DNA of 49,918 bases from an uncultured Collinsella sp. (GCA_905197665.1 CAJJZP010000018.1:1-49918), one strand, 5' to 3'. Positions 17,065 to 26,105 are shown, counted from the stretch's first letter. The notes: generated by a model from the letters alone, not told the origin. Made by a program: numbers and translations.

Positions 17065-18138
17065 ATGGACCTGACGCTATGCGGTCAATCCGCTTTTTAC
17101 TATCACTGTATCCCGCCGCAGGTATTAGGGCTTTACCCCGCCATTAGCCTTGGCAATATGGATCGCAGATGTTGCGGCCTCGGAAGTCATGCAGTTGTAA
17201 AAGACCTACTTCACGCACCGCTTCACAGGTTTGTATTCACTCGAGCACAATCCGGGTCGCGAAGCCTGTTTAAATCGCACCTCCTGACCCAAGAGCCGCC
17301 TCCCGGGTCGTTTAGGCAAACTGAACATGGATTTGATGTCACGTCGCCCGAGTTTACGCTGCTCAGCCTTGCTACGCAGGTCTCACGCAACCAGCTACTC
17401 ATGGCTTGCTACGAGATGTGCGGCTCCTTTGCAGTGTTTAAGCCCTGCGAGCGAACGCAACAACATCTTGATGAAGCTATTTCGCTTAAGCTCATTCCAC
17501 CCAACTGCTGCTGGGAGCGTGTTGTCGACACCAAGGGCAATGACACCAATTTGTGGAAGCGCCCGCCGCTCCTCAGCGCGGCGGATATCGCCGCGTTCGC
17601 CAAGCAGGCTGCAGGCCTGCGCGGCGTTAAACAACTGCGCTGGGCGGCCGAGCACATGACGGGGCAGACCGCCTCGCCCTTCGAAGTACAGGCCTCTATG
17701 CTTGTCTCGCTCCCCCGCAACGAGGGCGGCATGGGCATCAACATCGCAAACAACGTGCGCATCCCACTCAGCGACGCCGCGCGCTCACTGTATGACAAAA
17801 CCTGCTGCTACGCCGATATCCTCATAGAGAGCAACACCGACAGCATGGGCGTCATCTTGGAATGCCAAGGCCGCTCCGCCCACGATGGCGAAGCCGCAAG
17901 TCTCTCCGATGCCGAGCGCACCACCGCCCTCACAAGCATGGGCTATGACGTTATCCAGATAACCTATGAGCAAATCAAAGACACGAAGAGCTTTAACAAC
18001 ATCGCCGAACTCATCCATAAAAAGGCAGGGCTCCCCTACATCCCAAAGACCGATCAGAAACGCACCACCGAAGATGCCCTGCGGCGGGAGCTATTGGTCG
18101 ATTGGGATGAGCTGTTCGCCGTCAAGCCGGCCGGCTAG
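17065..18138 (+). CDS. Predicted nuclease-fold protein, Coriobacteriia family (copy 1)
   Basis: 357 residues from ATG 17065, preceded by CCAGGAGGAT; earlier in-frame starts run through the inverted repeat. I do not recognise a named family, but the protein is a diverged paralogue of the one at 42763-43866. Shared landmarks: SPE near residue 100, a central block ending SP.E....M..SLP...GG, and a C-terminal block HDG...DAER...L...G......T..Q. The C-terminal part resembles the PD-(D/E)XK or Vsr-like fold (YADILIE then VILECQG), with Gln in place of the usual Lys. The gene stands alone and meets the next gene tail to tail, their stop codons sharing CTAG. Function unknown. Confidence 0.6.
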   Translation: MDLTLCGQSAFYYHCIPPQVLGLYPAISLGNMDRRCCGLGSHAVVKDLLHAPLHRFVFTRAQSGSRSLFKSHLLTQEPPPGSFRQTEHGFDVTSPEFTLLSLATQVSRNQLLMACYEMCGSFAVFKPCERTQQHLDEAISLKLIPPNCCWERVVDTKGNDTNLWKRPPLLSAADIAAFAKQAAGLRGVKQLRWAAEHMTGQTASPFEVQASMLVSLPRNEGGMGINIANNVRIPLSDAARSLYDKTCCYADILIESNTDSMGVILECQGRSAHDGEAASLSDAERTTALTSMGYDVIQITYEQIKDTKSFNNIAELIHKKAGLPYIPKTDQKRTTEDALRRELLVDWDELFAVKPAG

Positions 18139-18983
18139 CAGCTAGCGATCAGGGGGACTGCGGGAACGTCAGAAGCAGCAACGCGGGCCGCAAATCCCGC
18201 CTCGGTCAGCTCGATGACCTCGGTAAACGTTGCGTCGAAGAACTCCTCGGTTAGCAGGCGATACGGCGGATGATCGGGCTCGCCGGGGTTTTCGCGTACA
18301 ATCTCGTGCATGACGCCGATGGTCTTGAGCACATACTCCTTATGGATGGGATACTGCCCAAAACGCGTCGCCGCAGTATACAGGCGATCGGTCGCACGCG
18401 GGATGGAAACAATGCCCAGCGTCTTGCCAAACCAGTCAAAATCGCCCTGCTTTTTAATGCGGAACTCCTCGCACGGCTTGCCGCCGTGTGCTTCCAGATA
18501 CTGGTTCACACGCGTGTTCCATACCGTGTCGGCTACCAGATGCGACCAGACGCCCAGCGTTAAATCGAGCAGCGACTGCGCCACATCTTCGGACGCAAGC
18601 GAGAACTCACAGGCGCCGGGACCGGCAACCGGCTCGGCATCCTTGTAGCGCTGGGGATAGTGTACGCGGTTCAGTCGCTCGCGTTCCTCGATAATCGAGG
18701 TCGCCGCGGCCGGCGCACCGGTGGGCGAACTTTTAAGCAACGGTGCCACATAGGTATCCCAGAACTCATGCTCACGAGGCTTAGGGATGGGCTCAGGCTT
18801 GGCAAAGTGCGTAATGCGGTACGGGATGGGATCGGCGATGCCAGGGACCATATAGCCCACGAAGATATCCGGGACCACGCAGCCAAACAAAAAGGCATTG
18901 CGGTCGCGCACGCTACTGGCAAGCGCACCGGTGCGCTCCAGCAAACGCTCCGTCTGAGCAATATGAATGTTCCAGCTTGGCAT
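18135..18983 (-). CDS. Zinc-dependent phospholipase C-like protein
   Basis: About 282 residues. The pattern MPSWNIHIAQTERLL, then FLFGCVVPDIFVGY, then DLTLGVWSHLVADTVWN matches the all-helical zinc-dependent PLC/S1-P1 nuclease fold in which the N-terminal Trp, several His and Asp bind zinc. No signal peptide is seen, so it is likely cytoplasmic, as for many bacterial members of unknown substrate. The start is ATG 18983 after GGGGGTGG; ATG 18995 is 12 bases upstream. The gene is convergent with its plus-strand neighbour. Confidence 0.7.
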   Translation of the reverse strand: MPSWNIHIAQTERLLERTGALASSVRDRNAFLFGCVVPDIFVGYMVPGIADPIPYRITHFAKPEPIPKPREHEFWDTYVAPLLKSSPTGAPAAATSIIEERERLNRVHYPQRYKDAEPVAGPGACEFSLASEDVAQSLLDLTLGVWSHLVADTVWNTRVNQYLEAHGGKPCEEFRIKKQGDFDWFGKTLGIVSIPRATDRLYTAATRFGQYPIHKEYVLKTIGVMHEIVRENPGEPDHPPYRLLTEEFFDATFTEVIELTEAGFAARVAASDVPAVPLIASC

Positions 18984-19062
18984 AGCCACCCCCATAAAAA
19001 CCTGGATAACTATACCATCACGGCAAAGCCGCGCGGGCGGCTACGCACGCTCTACGCAGCAA

Positions 19063-19857
19063 CTAGTCCGTAGCACCGCTTTCGGTTCCATACGACGGCG
19101 AAGGCGCCTCGACCACATGGTGATATCGATCGATATAGATAGCGCGGGCACCCAGGCGTCGCACCAAATCCTGGTGATGCGTGCTCATCAAGACCGTCTT
19201 ACCCGCCGCGACGTAGGCCAGCAAGAAGTTGACCACGATGTCGCATGAATCCTCGTCGAGCCCATTGGTAGGCTCGTCGAGGACCAGGATATCGGGGTTC
19301 ATCGACACCACCGCAGCCAGCGCAACGCGCTTCTTTTGCCCGCCCGAGAGCTGATAGGGCGAGGCATCGACCAGATCGGCAACTTGAAACAGTTCCATGG
19401 CATCGTGCACGCGACGGTCGAGCTCGTCTGCCGGCAGTCTCATCTGCGCGGGACCAAAAGCAACTTCCTCGCCCACCGTAGCGCAGAACAGCTGAGCATC
19501 GGCATTTTGAAACACAAAACCTATGCGCTGATGAAAACGCTGAGCGGCCGCGGAATCCTTTAGAAACGCCGCATCGATCACGTGCCCGTCAAACAGGTAT
19601 GCCCCTGCGTCCGCGAGTTCAAGGCCGTTAATAAGGCGCATAATCGTCGTCTTACCGCAGCCGTTGGGACCGAGCAGGGCAAAGAGTTCACCACGATCGA
19701 CCTGCAGCGAAACGCCGTCGACCACCGTATGCCCCGCATAGGAGAACACCACGTCGCGCAGCTCGATGAGCGGCGTGGCCTCGGCGCCGCCCGCACCGTT
19801 CGTACCCGCCGCACTATTCATATCGATCGTCAAAACGTCGCCCTTCCCTATTTGCAT
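19063..19857 (-). CDS. nikO: ECF transporter ATPase (NikO/CbiO)
   Basis: An ABC ATPase of about 264 residues: Walker A GPNGCGKTT, Q-loop FVFQNADAQLF (the DxQ form typical of ECF ATPases), signature LSGGQKKR, Walker B ILVLDEPTNGLDE and an H-loop STHHQD. It would energise the M and Q components encoded just upstream. The start is unclear: ATG 19857 has a weak site; TTG 19833 follows GGGAAGGG at ideal spacing; ATG 19821 also fits. Metal identity is inferred from the operator at 21837, not from this protein. Confidence 0.88.
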   Translation of the reverse strand: MQIGKGDVLTIDMNSAAGTNGAGGAEATPLIELRDVVFSYAGHTVVDGVSLQVDRGELFALLGPNGCGKTTIMRLINGLELADAGAYLFDGHVIDAAFLKDSAAAQRFHQRIGFVFQNADAQLFCATVGEEVAFGPAQMRLPADELDRRVHDAMELFQVADLVDASPYQLSGGQKKRVALAAVVSMNPDILVLDEPTNGLDEDSCDIVVNFLLAYVAAGKTVLMSTHHQDLVRRLGARAIYIDRYHHVVEAPSPSYGTESGATD

Positions 19858-19879
19858 CCCCAGCCGGAACCAGCAGCGC

Positions 19880-20716
19880 CTACAGCACCGCGCACAACAC
19901 GGCGAGCAGAACCACGCCGGCCGCATAGACCGCATCGCACCAGCCAAAGCCGCTCCGTGCAGGCGCCGGATACACGCCGGCAAAGCCGCGGCAAAGCATG
20001 GCCTCGTCCATCGCGCGGCTGCATTCCATCGCCTTGATAAACGTCATGCCCATAATACCCGCCAGCGAGTCGATGCGCGAAAAACCCGCAGGCGCACGAC
20101 CCACGCTGCGCAGCATGACCGATTCGCACAGATCGTGCGCCGTGCGTCCCAGCACCTCGATATGCTTGAGCGCCATATCAAACGTAAAGATAACTTCGTC
20201 GGGTAGATGCAGCATCTTGAGCGCCGCCGACATGCGGCTCCAGGTAAGCGTCCATGAAACGCCCAGCACCAGCGACACATTAATGAAGGTCTTGAGCGCG
20301 ATCTTGAGCATGGCGCCCGTGGCAGACGCGCCCAGCAGCAGGGCAGGCAGTGCCAGAACCACCGCAAGCCCCGTGGCGCCGAGCGCCGGTACAAAGGTCG
20401 CACGCATCCCGCGTACGGGGCGCACGGCAACGAGCACCAACGCGATTGCCGCCATCAACATCAGGTACAGCGGGCTTTGCGTCAGACACACGCACAGGAC
20501 GCAAACGAACATCCCCACCAGGCGCACCGGAGCCGAAACGCAAGAAAGGGCGCGGTCGACCATCGACCCGCCCTCGTGCGCGCCTCCACCCAGGCGAACC
20601 CGCTCAAGCAGGCTCGCCAGGTGCAGGACATTCTTTTGCATCACGCGATGCCGAGCCCCCGCAGGCTCGTAACGCTGCTCGACCGCAAGCCAGCTAGGCA
20701 GCTCGGCTATTGCCAT
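19880..20716 (-). CDS. nikQ: ECF transporter transmembrane T component (NikQ/CbiQ)
   Basis: About 278 residues with several membrane segments between residues 60 and 150 and at the C-terminus. The two ATPase-coupling motifs are present: the ARS-like segment around SVGRAPAGFSRIDS and the C-terminal AMEC-SRAMDEAMLCRGFAG region. It couples the ATPase to the substrate-binding M protein. ATG 20716 overlaps the upstream gene by 23 bases. The N-terminal 40 residues form a hydrophilic extension typical of CbiQ/NikQ. Confidence 0.82.
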   Translation of the reverse strand: MAIAELPSWLAVEQRYEPAGARHRVMQKNVLHLASLLERVRLGGGAHEGGSMVDRALSCVSAPVRLVGMFVCVLCVCLTQSPLYLMLMAAIALVLVAVRPVRGMRATFVPALGATGLAVVLALPALLLGASATGAMLKIALKTFINVSLVLGVSWTLTWSRMSAALKMLHLPDEVIFTFDMALKHIEVLGRTAHDLCESVMLRSVGRAPAGFSRIDSLAGIMGMTFIKAMECSRAMDEAMLCRGFAGVYPAPARSGFGWCDAVYAAGVVLLAVLCAVL

Positions 20717-21779
20717 GAGCACCGCTTTCCTTGACCGTAAGCGAGACCAGGCGGAATGCGATGGTGAGCACCGCCACGCCAATCACGCCGGAAAGGATAT
20801 ACATGGCAGCCTGGCCGGCAAAGCCAAGGCCCTGCTCCTCGGAATAGGCCTGCAGATAATCGCCTGTGGGCAGGGCGTCGGCAAAGGTCGGGGTATCGAG
20901 GCCGACCGAAGCCTGCAGGCTGTCATCGCCAGCCTCTTGAACGGCGGTCGCGGCGCCCTCGGCGTCCCACTCACCCCAGGCGTCACCCGTGGCCAGCAGG
21001 CCCAGCGGTGTTGCTACGACAAGCACGGCAACCAGGATGAGCGTGGGGACCAGCGAGGTCTTCTTGGCGGCAACGCCCTCGGCAGCAAGTTGGCCATCGA
21101 CGGCCTCGGGCCCGACAATGATGCTCGGCGCCGTCTTCTTAATGAAACCGTAGATCGCGGCCGTCGCCACGCCCTCGATCACGCCGGCAACCAGCATATG
21201 CGGGATCAACATGGCCGGAATAGCCACGGACAGCGGGAAGGGGCAGTACAGCGGCGCGCCCGAAGCATTGGTAAAGAGCATCGGCTGAATACCAAACTCG
21301 ATTGCCGCGCACAGGGCCGCCAGGCACAGGCCGACCCAGCCGCTTACGATGGCAGAAACTGAGGTGCCCCAGCTCTTGTCGTGCAGACGGCTGTTGAGCG
21401 CACGGAACACGATAGCAGCGACAAACGGCAGCACAAAGGCCATGTTAAAGCAGTTGGCGCCAAACGACAGAACGCCGCCGTCTCCAAACAGCAGCGCCTG
21501 CAGCGCCAGCGCGACCGAGACAGCGATAGCCGCAGCCTCGGGGCCCAGCAGCAACGCGATGAGCGCGCCGCCAACAGCGTGACCAGTGGTGCCACCGGGC
21601 AGCGGCACGTTGAACATCATGAGCAAGAAGGAGAACGCGGCGCAAATGCCCAAGAACGCCATATGCTCGCGATCGAGCGTGGCGCGCACCTTTTTGATGC
21701 AGTGGACCCATACGGGCACCATCGCCACCGCCATAACGGCATCGGTCTGCGGGGACAGGTAGTTGTCTGGAATGTGCAT
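20694..21779 (-). CDS. nikM: ECF transporter substrate component, fused NikM-NikN type
   Basis: 361 residues. The N-terminus MHIPDNYLSP supplies the amino-terminal metal site (Met1-His2) used by CbiM/NikM; the MHIPD..LSP form is the one I associate with nickel NikM rather than MHIMEG..P of CbiM. Residues 1-220 hold about six membrane segments with N-terminal-like HAVGGAL. After a linker, residues 240-350 form an N-like domain with two membrane helices (VPTLILVAVLVVATPLGLLA and AMYILSGVIGVAVLTIAF), i.e. an M-N fusion. Transcribed from a promoter with a NikR-type operator. Imports Ni2+ (or Co2+). Confidence 0.85.
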   Translation of the reverse strand: MHIPDNYLSPQTDAVMAVAMVPVWVHCIKKVRATLDREHMAFLGICAAFSFLLMMFNVPLPGGTTGHAVGGALIALLLGPEAAAIAVSVALALQALLFGDGGVLSFGANCFNMAFVLPFVAAIVFRALNSRLHDKSWGTSVSAIVSGWVGLCLAALCAAIEFGIQPMLFTNASGAPLYCPFPLSVAIPAMLIPHMLVAGVIEGVATAAIYGFIKKTAPSIIVGPEAVDGQLAAEGVAAKKTSLVPTLILVAVLVVATPLGLLATGDAWGEWDAEGAATAVQEAGDDSLQASVGLDTPTFADALPTGDYLQAYSEEQGLGFAGQAAMYILSGVIGVAVLTIAFRLVSLTVKESGAHGNSRAA

Positions 21780-21836
21780 ATACGCCTCCCGGTTGTCGGC
21801 GCACAGAATTGCAACGCCGCTTGAATCACCTTGCCA

Positions 21837-21864
21837 GTGTTACGCATTGCCAGATTCGTAACAC
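21837..21864. promoter_or_regulatory. NikR-type operator
   Basis: A perfect dyad GTGTTAC-N14-GTAACAC (extended to 8-bp half sites, GTGTTACG/CGTAACAC). This half-site and spacing match one known form of the NikR binding consensus. It lies just downstream of the -10 hexamer, from about +4 to +31, where a bound repressor would block transcription. It supports nickel as the transporter substrate. Confidence 0.75.
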
Positions 21865-21874
21865 GCCGCGGGCT

Positions 21875-21903
21875 ATCATAGCAAAACGGCGCGCTGCCGA
21901 CAA
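21875..21903 (-). promoter_or_regulatory. Promoter of the nik operon
   Basis: On the minus strand -35 TTGTCG (21903 to 21898), a 17-base spacer and -10 TATGAT (21880 to 21875). The -35 lies inside the loop of the pheT terminator, so the two signals overlap. The leader to ATG 21779 is about 90 bases and ends with GGGAGGCG. Confidence 0.75.
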
Positions 21904-21916
21904 AGCAGCACGCCGT
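21883..21916 (-). terminator. Terminator of pheT overlapping the nik promoter
   Basis: On the minus strand a 12-bp stem (ACGGCG-T-GCTGC / GCAGC-G-CGCCGT, one mismatch) with a 7-base loop is followed by TTTT. The loop supplies most of the -35 of the next operon. It lies about 110 bases past the pheT stop. Confidence 0.65.
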
Positions 21917-22026
21917 TATGTAATGCGTGTGTCATATATGCAGGCTCAGCGATGCCTTTTCCGAACACCGCGGTCACGCAGAGCCCACAGCAACCGCCAT
22001 CAGGCCCTACGCTCCCAGCGCAAGTC

Positions 22027-24480
22027 CTAGCCGCGGACCTCGCCGTTCACACCCTTGCACACCTTGGTGACGATCTTCTGGTGCGCCTTCTCGACCTCTT
22101 CGCTGGTGAGCGTGTGGTCGTCGGAGCGATACGTAAGCGCGAAGGCCATGGACTTCTTGCCCGCACCGATGCGGATGGGATCGCGGTAGACGTCGAACAG
22201 GCGCACGCCCTCGAGCAGCTTGCCTCCGGCACTCGTAATACGACGCTCAAGATCCTCGCAGGTCACAGTGTTGTCGACCACGATAGCGAGGTCGTGCTCA
22301 ACGGCCGGGTACTGCGAGAACTCACGGTAGTTCTCCTGGTTGCGGGCGCCCTTGATCAGCTTGTCCAGATCGAGCTCAAAGGCAACGACGACCTCGTCAA
22401 TGCCCATAGCCTCGCGTGCCTCGGGGTGGATCTCGCCAACCCAGCCCAGCACGGTACCGCCCGAGAGCACCTCGGCAGCACGACCCGGCTGCAGGAAGGC
22501 ATAGCTCTCGCCCTCGACGGGACGGAAGCGAACCTTCTCGATGCGCAGCTGGGCGAGCAGCTCCTCGACAATACCCTTGCCAAAGAAGAAGCGCAGCTTG
22601 CGGTACTTCATGTTCCAGGACTGCTCGCTCCACTGGCCCGAGAGCACACCCGCCACGGACTTGGTCTCCTTGGGCAGGCTGGCGTTCTCGCGACCGTGGA
22701 ACAGGCTGCCGACCTCGTACAGGTGCACGTTGGGCGTGCCGTGGGCCTCGTTATAGGCCACGGATTGCAACAGGCCCGGCAGCAGCGAACGACGCATCTC
22801 GGTCTGCTCGGCTACCAGCGGGTTCATGAGCACCACGGGGCAGCCGCGGCCCTCGGTGGACATGCCGATCTTCTCCAGGTCGCCCGGGGCGGCAAAGCCA
22901 AAAGTCGTGGTCTCGTTGAGGCCGCAGGCGCGCAGGATTTCGCCGACCTTGCGGGTGAGCTTCTGCTCGCGGGTCAGGCCGCCGATGTGGTTCTTGGCAG
23001 CCGGGATGGTCGCCGTCACACGGCCCATGCCCCATAGGCGCAGGACCTCCTCGATCAGGTCAATCTCGCGCGGCAGGTCGGGGCGGAAGCTCGGCGGAGT
23101 GACCATAAAGTCATCGCCGTCGCGCTCGACGGTGCAGCCCAGGCGGGTGAGCGAGCGCTCGATAAAGTCGGGCTCGATGTCGGCGCCGCAGATGGCGTGC
23201 ACGCGGGCCAAGCGCAGCTTGATGCTATCGATGGTCTTGGGCGCGGGGAACACGTCGACATAGCCGGGAGCAACCTCGCCGCCGGCGATCTCTTCGATGA
23301 GCGCGCAGGCCACGTTGGCCACATCCACGCAGCCGGTCTCGTCGACCTGACGCTCAAAGCGGATGGAGGCGTCGGAGATCAGCGACAGGTCGCGGCTGGT
23401 GTGCGAGGTGCGACCGGCATTGAAGCAGGCACTCTCGACCATCACGTCGACGGTGTCGTCCTCAATCTCGGAATCCATGCCGCCCATAACGCCGGCCAGC
23501 GCCACGGGACGCTCGCCGTCGGTGATGAGACCCATGCCGGCGTCGAGCGTGCGCTCCTCGCCGTCGAGGGTCGTGAACTTCTCGTCCTGCTGGGCGGCGC
23601 GAACCACCACGCGGCGATGGCCCTCGCGCTCGGCAAAGGTGTCCAGGTCAAAGGCGTGCAGCGGCTGACCGGTGAGCATCATCACGTAGTTGGTGATGTC
23701 GACGATGTTGTTGTGCGGACGCACGCCCAGGGCGTTGAGGCGCTTGACCATCCAGTCGGGCGATGGGCCGACCTTCACGTTGCGCACGATGCGGGCGACA
23801 TAGCGGTCGCACAGCCCCTCGTCGGCAATCTCGACCGAAAGCTCGTCGTCCGTCGCGCGGCCGGTCTCGGCCTTGATGGCGGGCAGCTCAACGTGGAAAT
23901 CGCGGTCGAAGATGGCGCCGGTCTCGCGAGCCATGCCGATCATGGACAGGCAGTCGGGGCGGTTGGGCGTGATCTCGCAGTCGAGCACGGTGTCGCTCGA
24001 GCCCACGTACTCGGCAAACGGCATGCCGCAGGGCGTATCCTCGGGCAGGATCATGATGCCGGAGTGGTCGCCGCCCAAGCCGAGCTCGCGCGCGGAGCAG
24101 TTCATGCCCATGGACACGACGCCGCGAAGCTTGCTCTTCTTGATCTTGATGTCGCCGGGCAGCTCGGCGCCGATCATGGCCGTGACGATGTGGTCGCCGG
24201 CCTCAAAGTTCTGCGCGCCGCAGACAATCTGCAGCGGGGCGGGGTTGCCGTCGGCGTCGAGGTTCTTGTCACCCACGTCGACCGAGCACACATACATGTG
24301 GTCGCTATCGGGGTGCGGGGTCTTGGTGAGCACCTGGGCGGTCACCACGTGGTCGAAGGACTCGCCCACGGTATCGATCGCCTCGACCTCGGTGCCGGTA
24401 CGGATATATTCGTCCGAAAGGGTCTTGGGATCCTCCGGAATATCGATCATGGTCTTGAGCCAGTCGTAAGAAACACGCAT
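22027..24480 (-). CDS. pheT: Phenylalanine-tRNA ligase beta subunit
   Basis: 817 residues, the usual bacterial length. Domain order is visible: N-terminal MRVSYDWLKTMIDIP, EMAP-II-like tRNA-binding domain (VVTAQVLTKTPHPDSDHM), B3/B4 editing domain, B5, the synthetase-like core and a C-terminal ferredoxin-like anticodon-binding (FDX-ACB) domain ending QKIVTKVCKGVNGEVRG. It forms the alpha2-beta2 enzyme with PheS. ATG 24480 follows GGAGAG. It is separated from pheS by 184 bases that hold a complex inverted repeat, unusual for a gene pair normally tightly spaced. Confidence 0.96.
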   Translation of the reverse strand: MRVSYDWLKTMIDIPEDPKTLSDEYIRTGTEVEAIDTVGESFDHVVTAQVLTKTPHPDSDHMYVCSVDVGDKNLDADGNPAPLQIVCGAQNFEAGDHIVTAMIGAELPGDIKIKKSKLRGVVSMGMNCSARELGLGGDHSGIMILPEDTPCGMPFAEYVGSSDTVLDCEITPNRPDCLSMIGMARETGAIFDRDFHVELPAIKAETGRATDDELSVEIADEGLCDRYVARIVRNVKVGPSPDWMVKRLNALGVRPHNNIVDITNYVMMLTGQPLHAFDLDTFAEREGHRRVVVRAAQQDEKFTTLDGEERTLDAGMGLITDGERPVALAGVMGGMDSEIEDDTVDVMVESACFNAGRTSHTSRDLSLISDASIRFERQVDETGCVDVANVACALIEEIAGGEVAPGYVDVFPAPKTIDSIKLRLARVHAICGADIEPDFIERSLTRLGCTVERDGDDFMVTPPSFRPDLPREIDLIEEVLRLWGMGRVTATIPAAKNHIGGLTREQKLTRKVGEILRACGLNETTTFGFAAPGDLEKIGMSTEGRGCPVVLMNPLVAEQTEMRRSLLPGLLQSVAYNEAHGTPNVHLYEVGSLFHGRENASLPKETKSVAGVLSGQWSEQSWNMKYRKLRFFFGKGIVEELLAQLRIEKVRFRPVEGESYAFLQPGRAAEVLSGGTVLGWVGEIHPEAREAMGIDEVVVAFELDLDKLIKGARNQENYREFSQYPAVEHDLAIVVDNTVTCEDLERRITSAGGKLLEGVRLFDVYRDPIRIGAGKKSMAFALTYRSDDHTLTSEEVEKAHQKIVTKVCKGVNGEVRG

Positions 24481-24563
24481 CTAGCTCTCCTTTCATACTG
24501 AAAGCCTGCGAAGAGATGCAGGTGGAAACTTCAACTTTGTGAACATTCCTTACAAAGCGAGGG

Positions 24564-24656
24564 TTGTCCAAGTGCGGCAGATCGGCCCGAAAGAGGAGTG
24601 CCGCGTACTTTGGTACGCAAGCGACGAATGAGCGCCGAGGTGCCGTGCTTGGACAA
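24564..24656. repeat. Nested inverted repeat between pheS and pheT
   Basis: Outer 23-base arms at 24564-24586 and 24634-24656 pair imperfectly (TTGTCCAAG and CGGCA cores intact). An inner perfect stem GCGTAC/GTACGC with a 4-base loop lies at 24603-24618. There is no T tract, so it is not a normal terminator. It could be a dispersed intergenic element or set the pheS:pheT mRNA ratio. Confidence 0.55.
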
Positions 24657-24664
24657 GCCGCAGC

Positions 24665-25741
24665 CTAGAACTGATTCAAGAAACGCATATCGCCTGTCAT
24701 GAGCGTTCTGAGGTCGGGCAGGTCGTAGCGCAGGGCCGCGACGCGCTCGGCGCCAATGCCAAAGGCGAAGCCGGTGTACTTCTCGGGGTCGATGCCGCAG
24801 TTGATGAGGACGTTGGGGTCGACCATGCCGCAGCCCAGGATCTCGATCCAGCCGCTGTGCTTGCAGAAGTTGCAGCCCTTACCGCCGCACACGTGGCAGC
24901 TCACGTCCACCTCGCAGGAAGGCTCGGTGAAGGGGAAGAAGTGCGGGCGGTAGCGCGTCTTGCGGTCCTCGCCAAACATGCACTTAACAAAGTAGTCGAG
25001 CGTGCCCTTCAGGTCGCCGAAGGTGATGCCCTCGTCGACGACCAGGCCCTCGATCTGGTTGAACTGCGGCAGGTGGCAGGCATCGGCCGTGTCGGGACGG
25101 TAGACGGTGCCCGGGCAGATCATGTAGATGGGCGGCTTCTGCGACTCCATAGTGTGGATCTGCACGCCCGAAGTCTGGGTGCGCAGCAGCACGTCGGACT
25201 CGCCGTGGGCGTGAGCCTCGGGGTGCGCGACGCTGCCGGGGTTGTTGTCGACCACGTAGAAGGTATCGCGGGCCGAGCGGCTCGGGTGATCCATGGGAGC
25301 GTTGAGCGCGGTGAAGTTGTAGTAAGAGGTGTCGACCATGGGGCCGGACTCGACGGTGTAGCCGATGCCGCAGAAGATGTCCTCGGCCTCCTCGATGATT
25401 TGCTTGATCAGGTGCTGGTGGCCGATCTGCGGACGGATGCCCGGCAGCGTGATGTCGACGGCGTCGTGCTCGAGTGCGCGCTTGAGGGCGGCGGCCTTCA
25501 TCTCGGTGTTTCGCTCGTCGAGCATGCCCTCGATCAGCTGGCGCATCTCGTTGGCGCGCTTGCCCATCACGGGACGATCCTCGGGGGCGAGCTTGCCCAT
25601 CATGCGCATCAAGCCGGTGATACGACCCTTGCGACCGAGCAGCTCAACACGCGCAGCCTCGAGCTTGGCGGCGTCATCGGCGCCTGCGACGAGCTCCTTG
25701 GCCTCTTCCTCGAGTTTGACCAGATCATCAATCAGACTCAT
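24665..25741 (-). CDS. pheS: Phenylalanine-tRNA ligase alpha subunit
   Basis: 358 residues from ATG 25741 (site AAAGGGAAG). N-terminal coiled coil (MSLIDDLVKLEEEAKEL), then the class II catalytic core: motif 2 region VYRPDTADACHLPQFNQIEG and motif 3 GFAFGIGAERVAALRY, with the C..C..GC..C segment (CHVCGGKGCNFC) followed by GWIEILGCGMV seen in bacterial PheS. Expression is controlled by the T-box upstream. Frames extending further 5' run through the T-box and are not coding. Confidence 0.96.
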   Translation of the reverse strand: MSLIDDLVKLEEEAKELVAGADDAAKLEAARVELLGRKGRITGLMRMMGKLAPEDRPVMGKRANEMRQLIEGMLDERNTEMKAAALKRALEHDAVDITLPGIRPQIGHQHLIKQIIEEAEDIFCGIGYTVESGPMVDTSYYNFTALNAPMDHPSRSARDTFYVVDNNPGSVAHPEAHAHGESDVLLRTQTSGVQIHTMESQKPPIYMICPGTVYRPDTADACHLPQFNQIEGLVVDEGITFGDLKGTLDYFVKCMFGEDRKTRYRPHFFPFTEPSCEVDVSCHVCGGKGCNFCKHSGWIEILGCGMVDPNVLINCGIDPEKYTGFAFGIGAERVAALRYDLPDLRTLMTGDMRFLNQF

Positions 25742-25826
25742 GTCTTCCCTTTCGTCTCTCGCGCATCCGCGCTCCGGGACGGCTGACGCCGCCCGATGCT
25801 GCGGATGCGCGGCCCGGTTCGGTAAC

Positions 25827-26105
25827 AAAAAACCGTCCTCGGGCATGTGCATTGCCCAAGGACGGTTGAATTCCGCGGTACCACCTTGTTTGACCCAGCG
25901 GATGTCTGGCCCGCCGTGCCCACTCTGCACCCCTTATCGCGAGGCTCACGGCTTCCCTACTGGGGCTTCGCCGCCGCTAGCCGCGCGCCCGTTGAGGTCG
26001 CTGCTCGGGAGTGAACGCTTGGCCCTTGCCACCGCAGGAAGGCTTGCAGCCCATGACCTTCCCTCTCTTGCCGGCGACGCGGCGGGCAAAACCCTCTCCG
26101 TCAAC
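25827..26105 (-). promoter_or_regulatory. T-box riboswitch, phenylalanine type, controlling pheS-pheT
   Basis: On the minus strand the conserved T-box sequence AAGGTGGTACCGCGG is at 25887 to 25873. It is followed by a strong terminator (25827-25865, stem CCGTCCTTGGGCA / TGCCCGAGGACGG, T7). Upstream lies Stem I, with AAGAGAGG and a GGAAGG/CCTTCC stem; the candidate specifier codon is UUC (26015 to 26013, in GCGTTCACTCC), matching phenylalanine. Uncharged tRNA-Phe would favour the antiterminator and switch on pheST. The 5' end is estimated. Confidence 0.9.

Noticed and set aside
21780..21874. Cobalamin riboswitch upstream of the ECF transporter
   Set aside because: No conserved B12-box or required stems in the roughly 90-base leader; the NikR-type dyad explains the regulation better.
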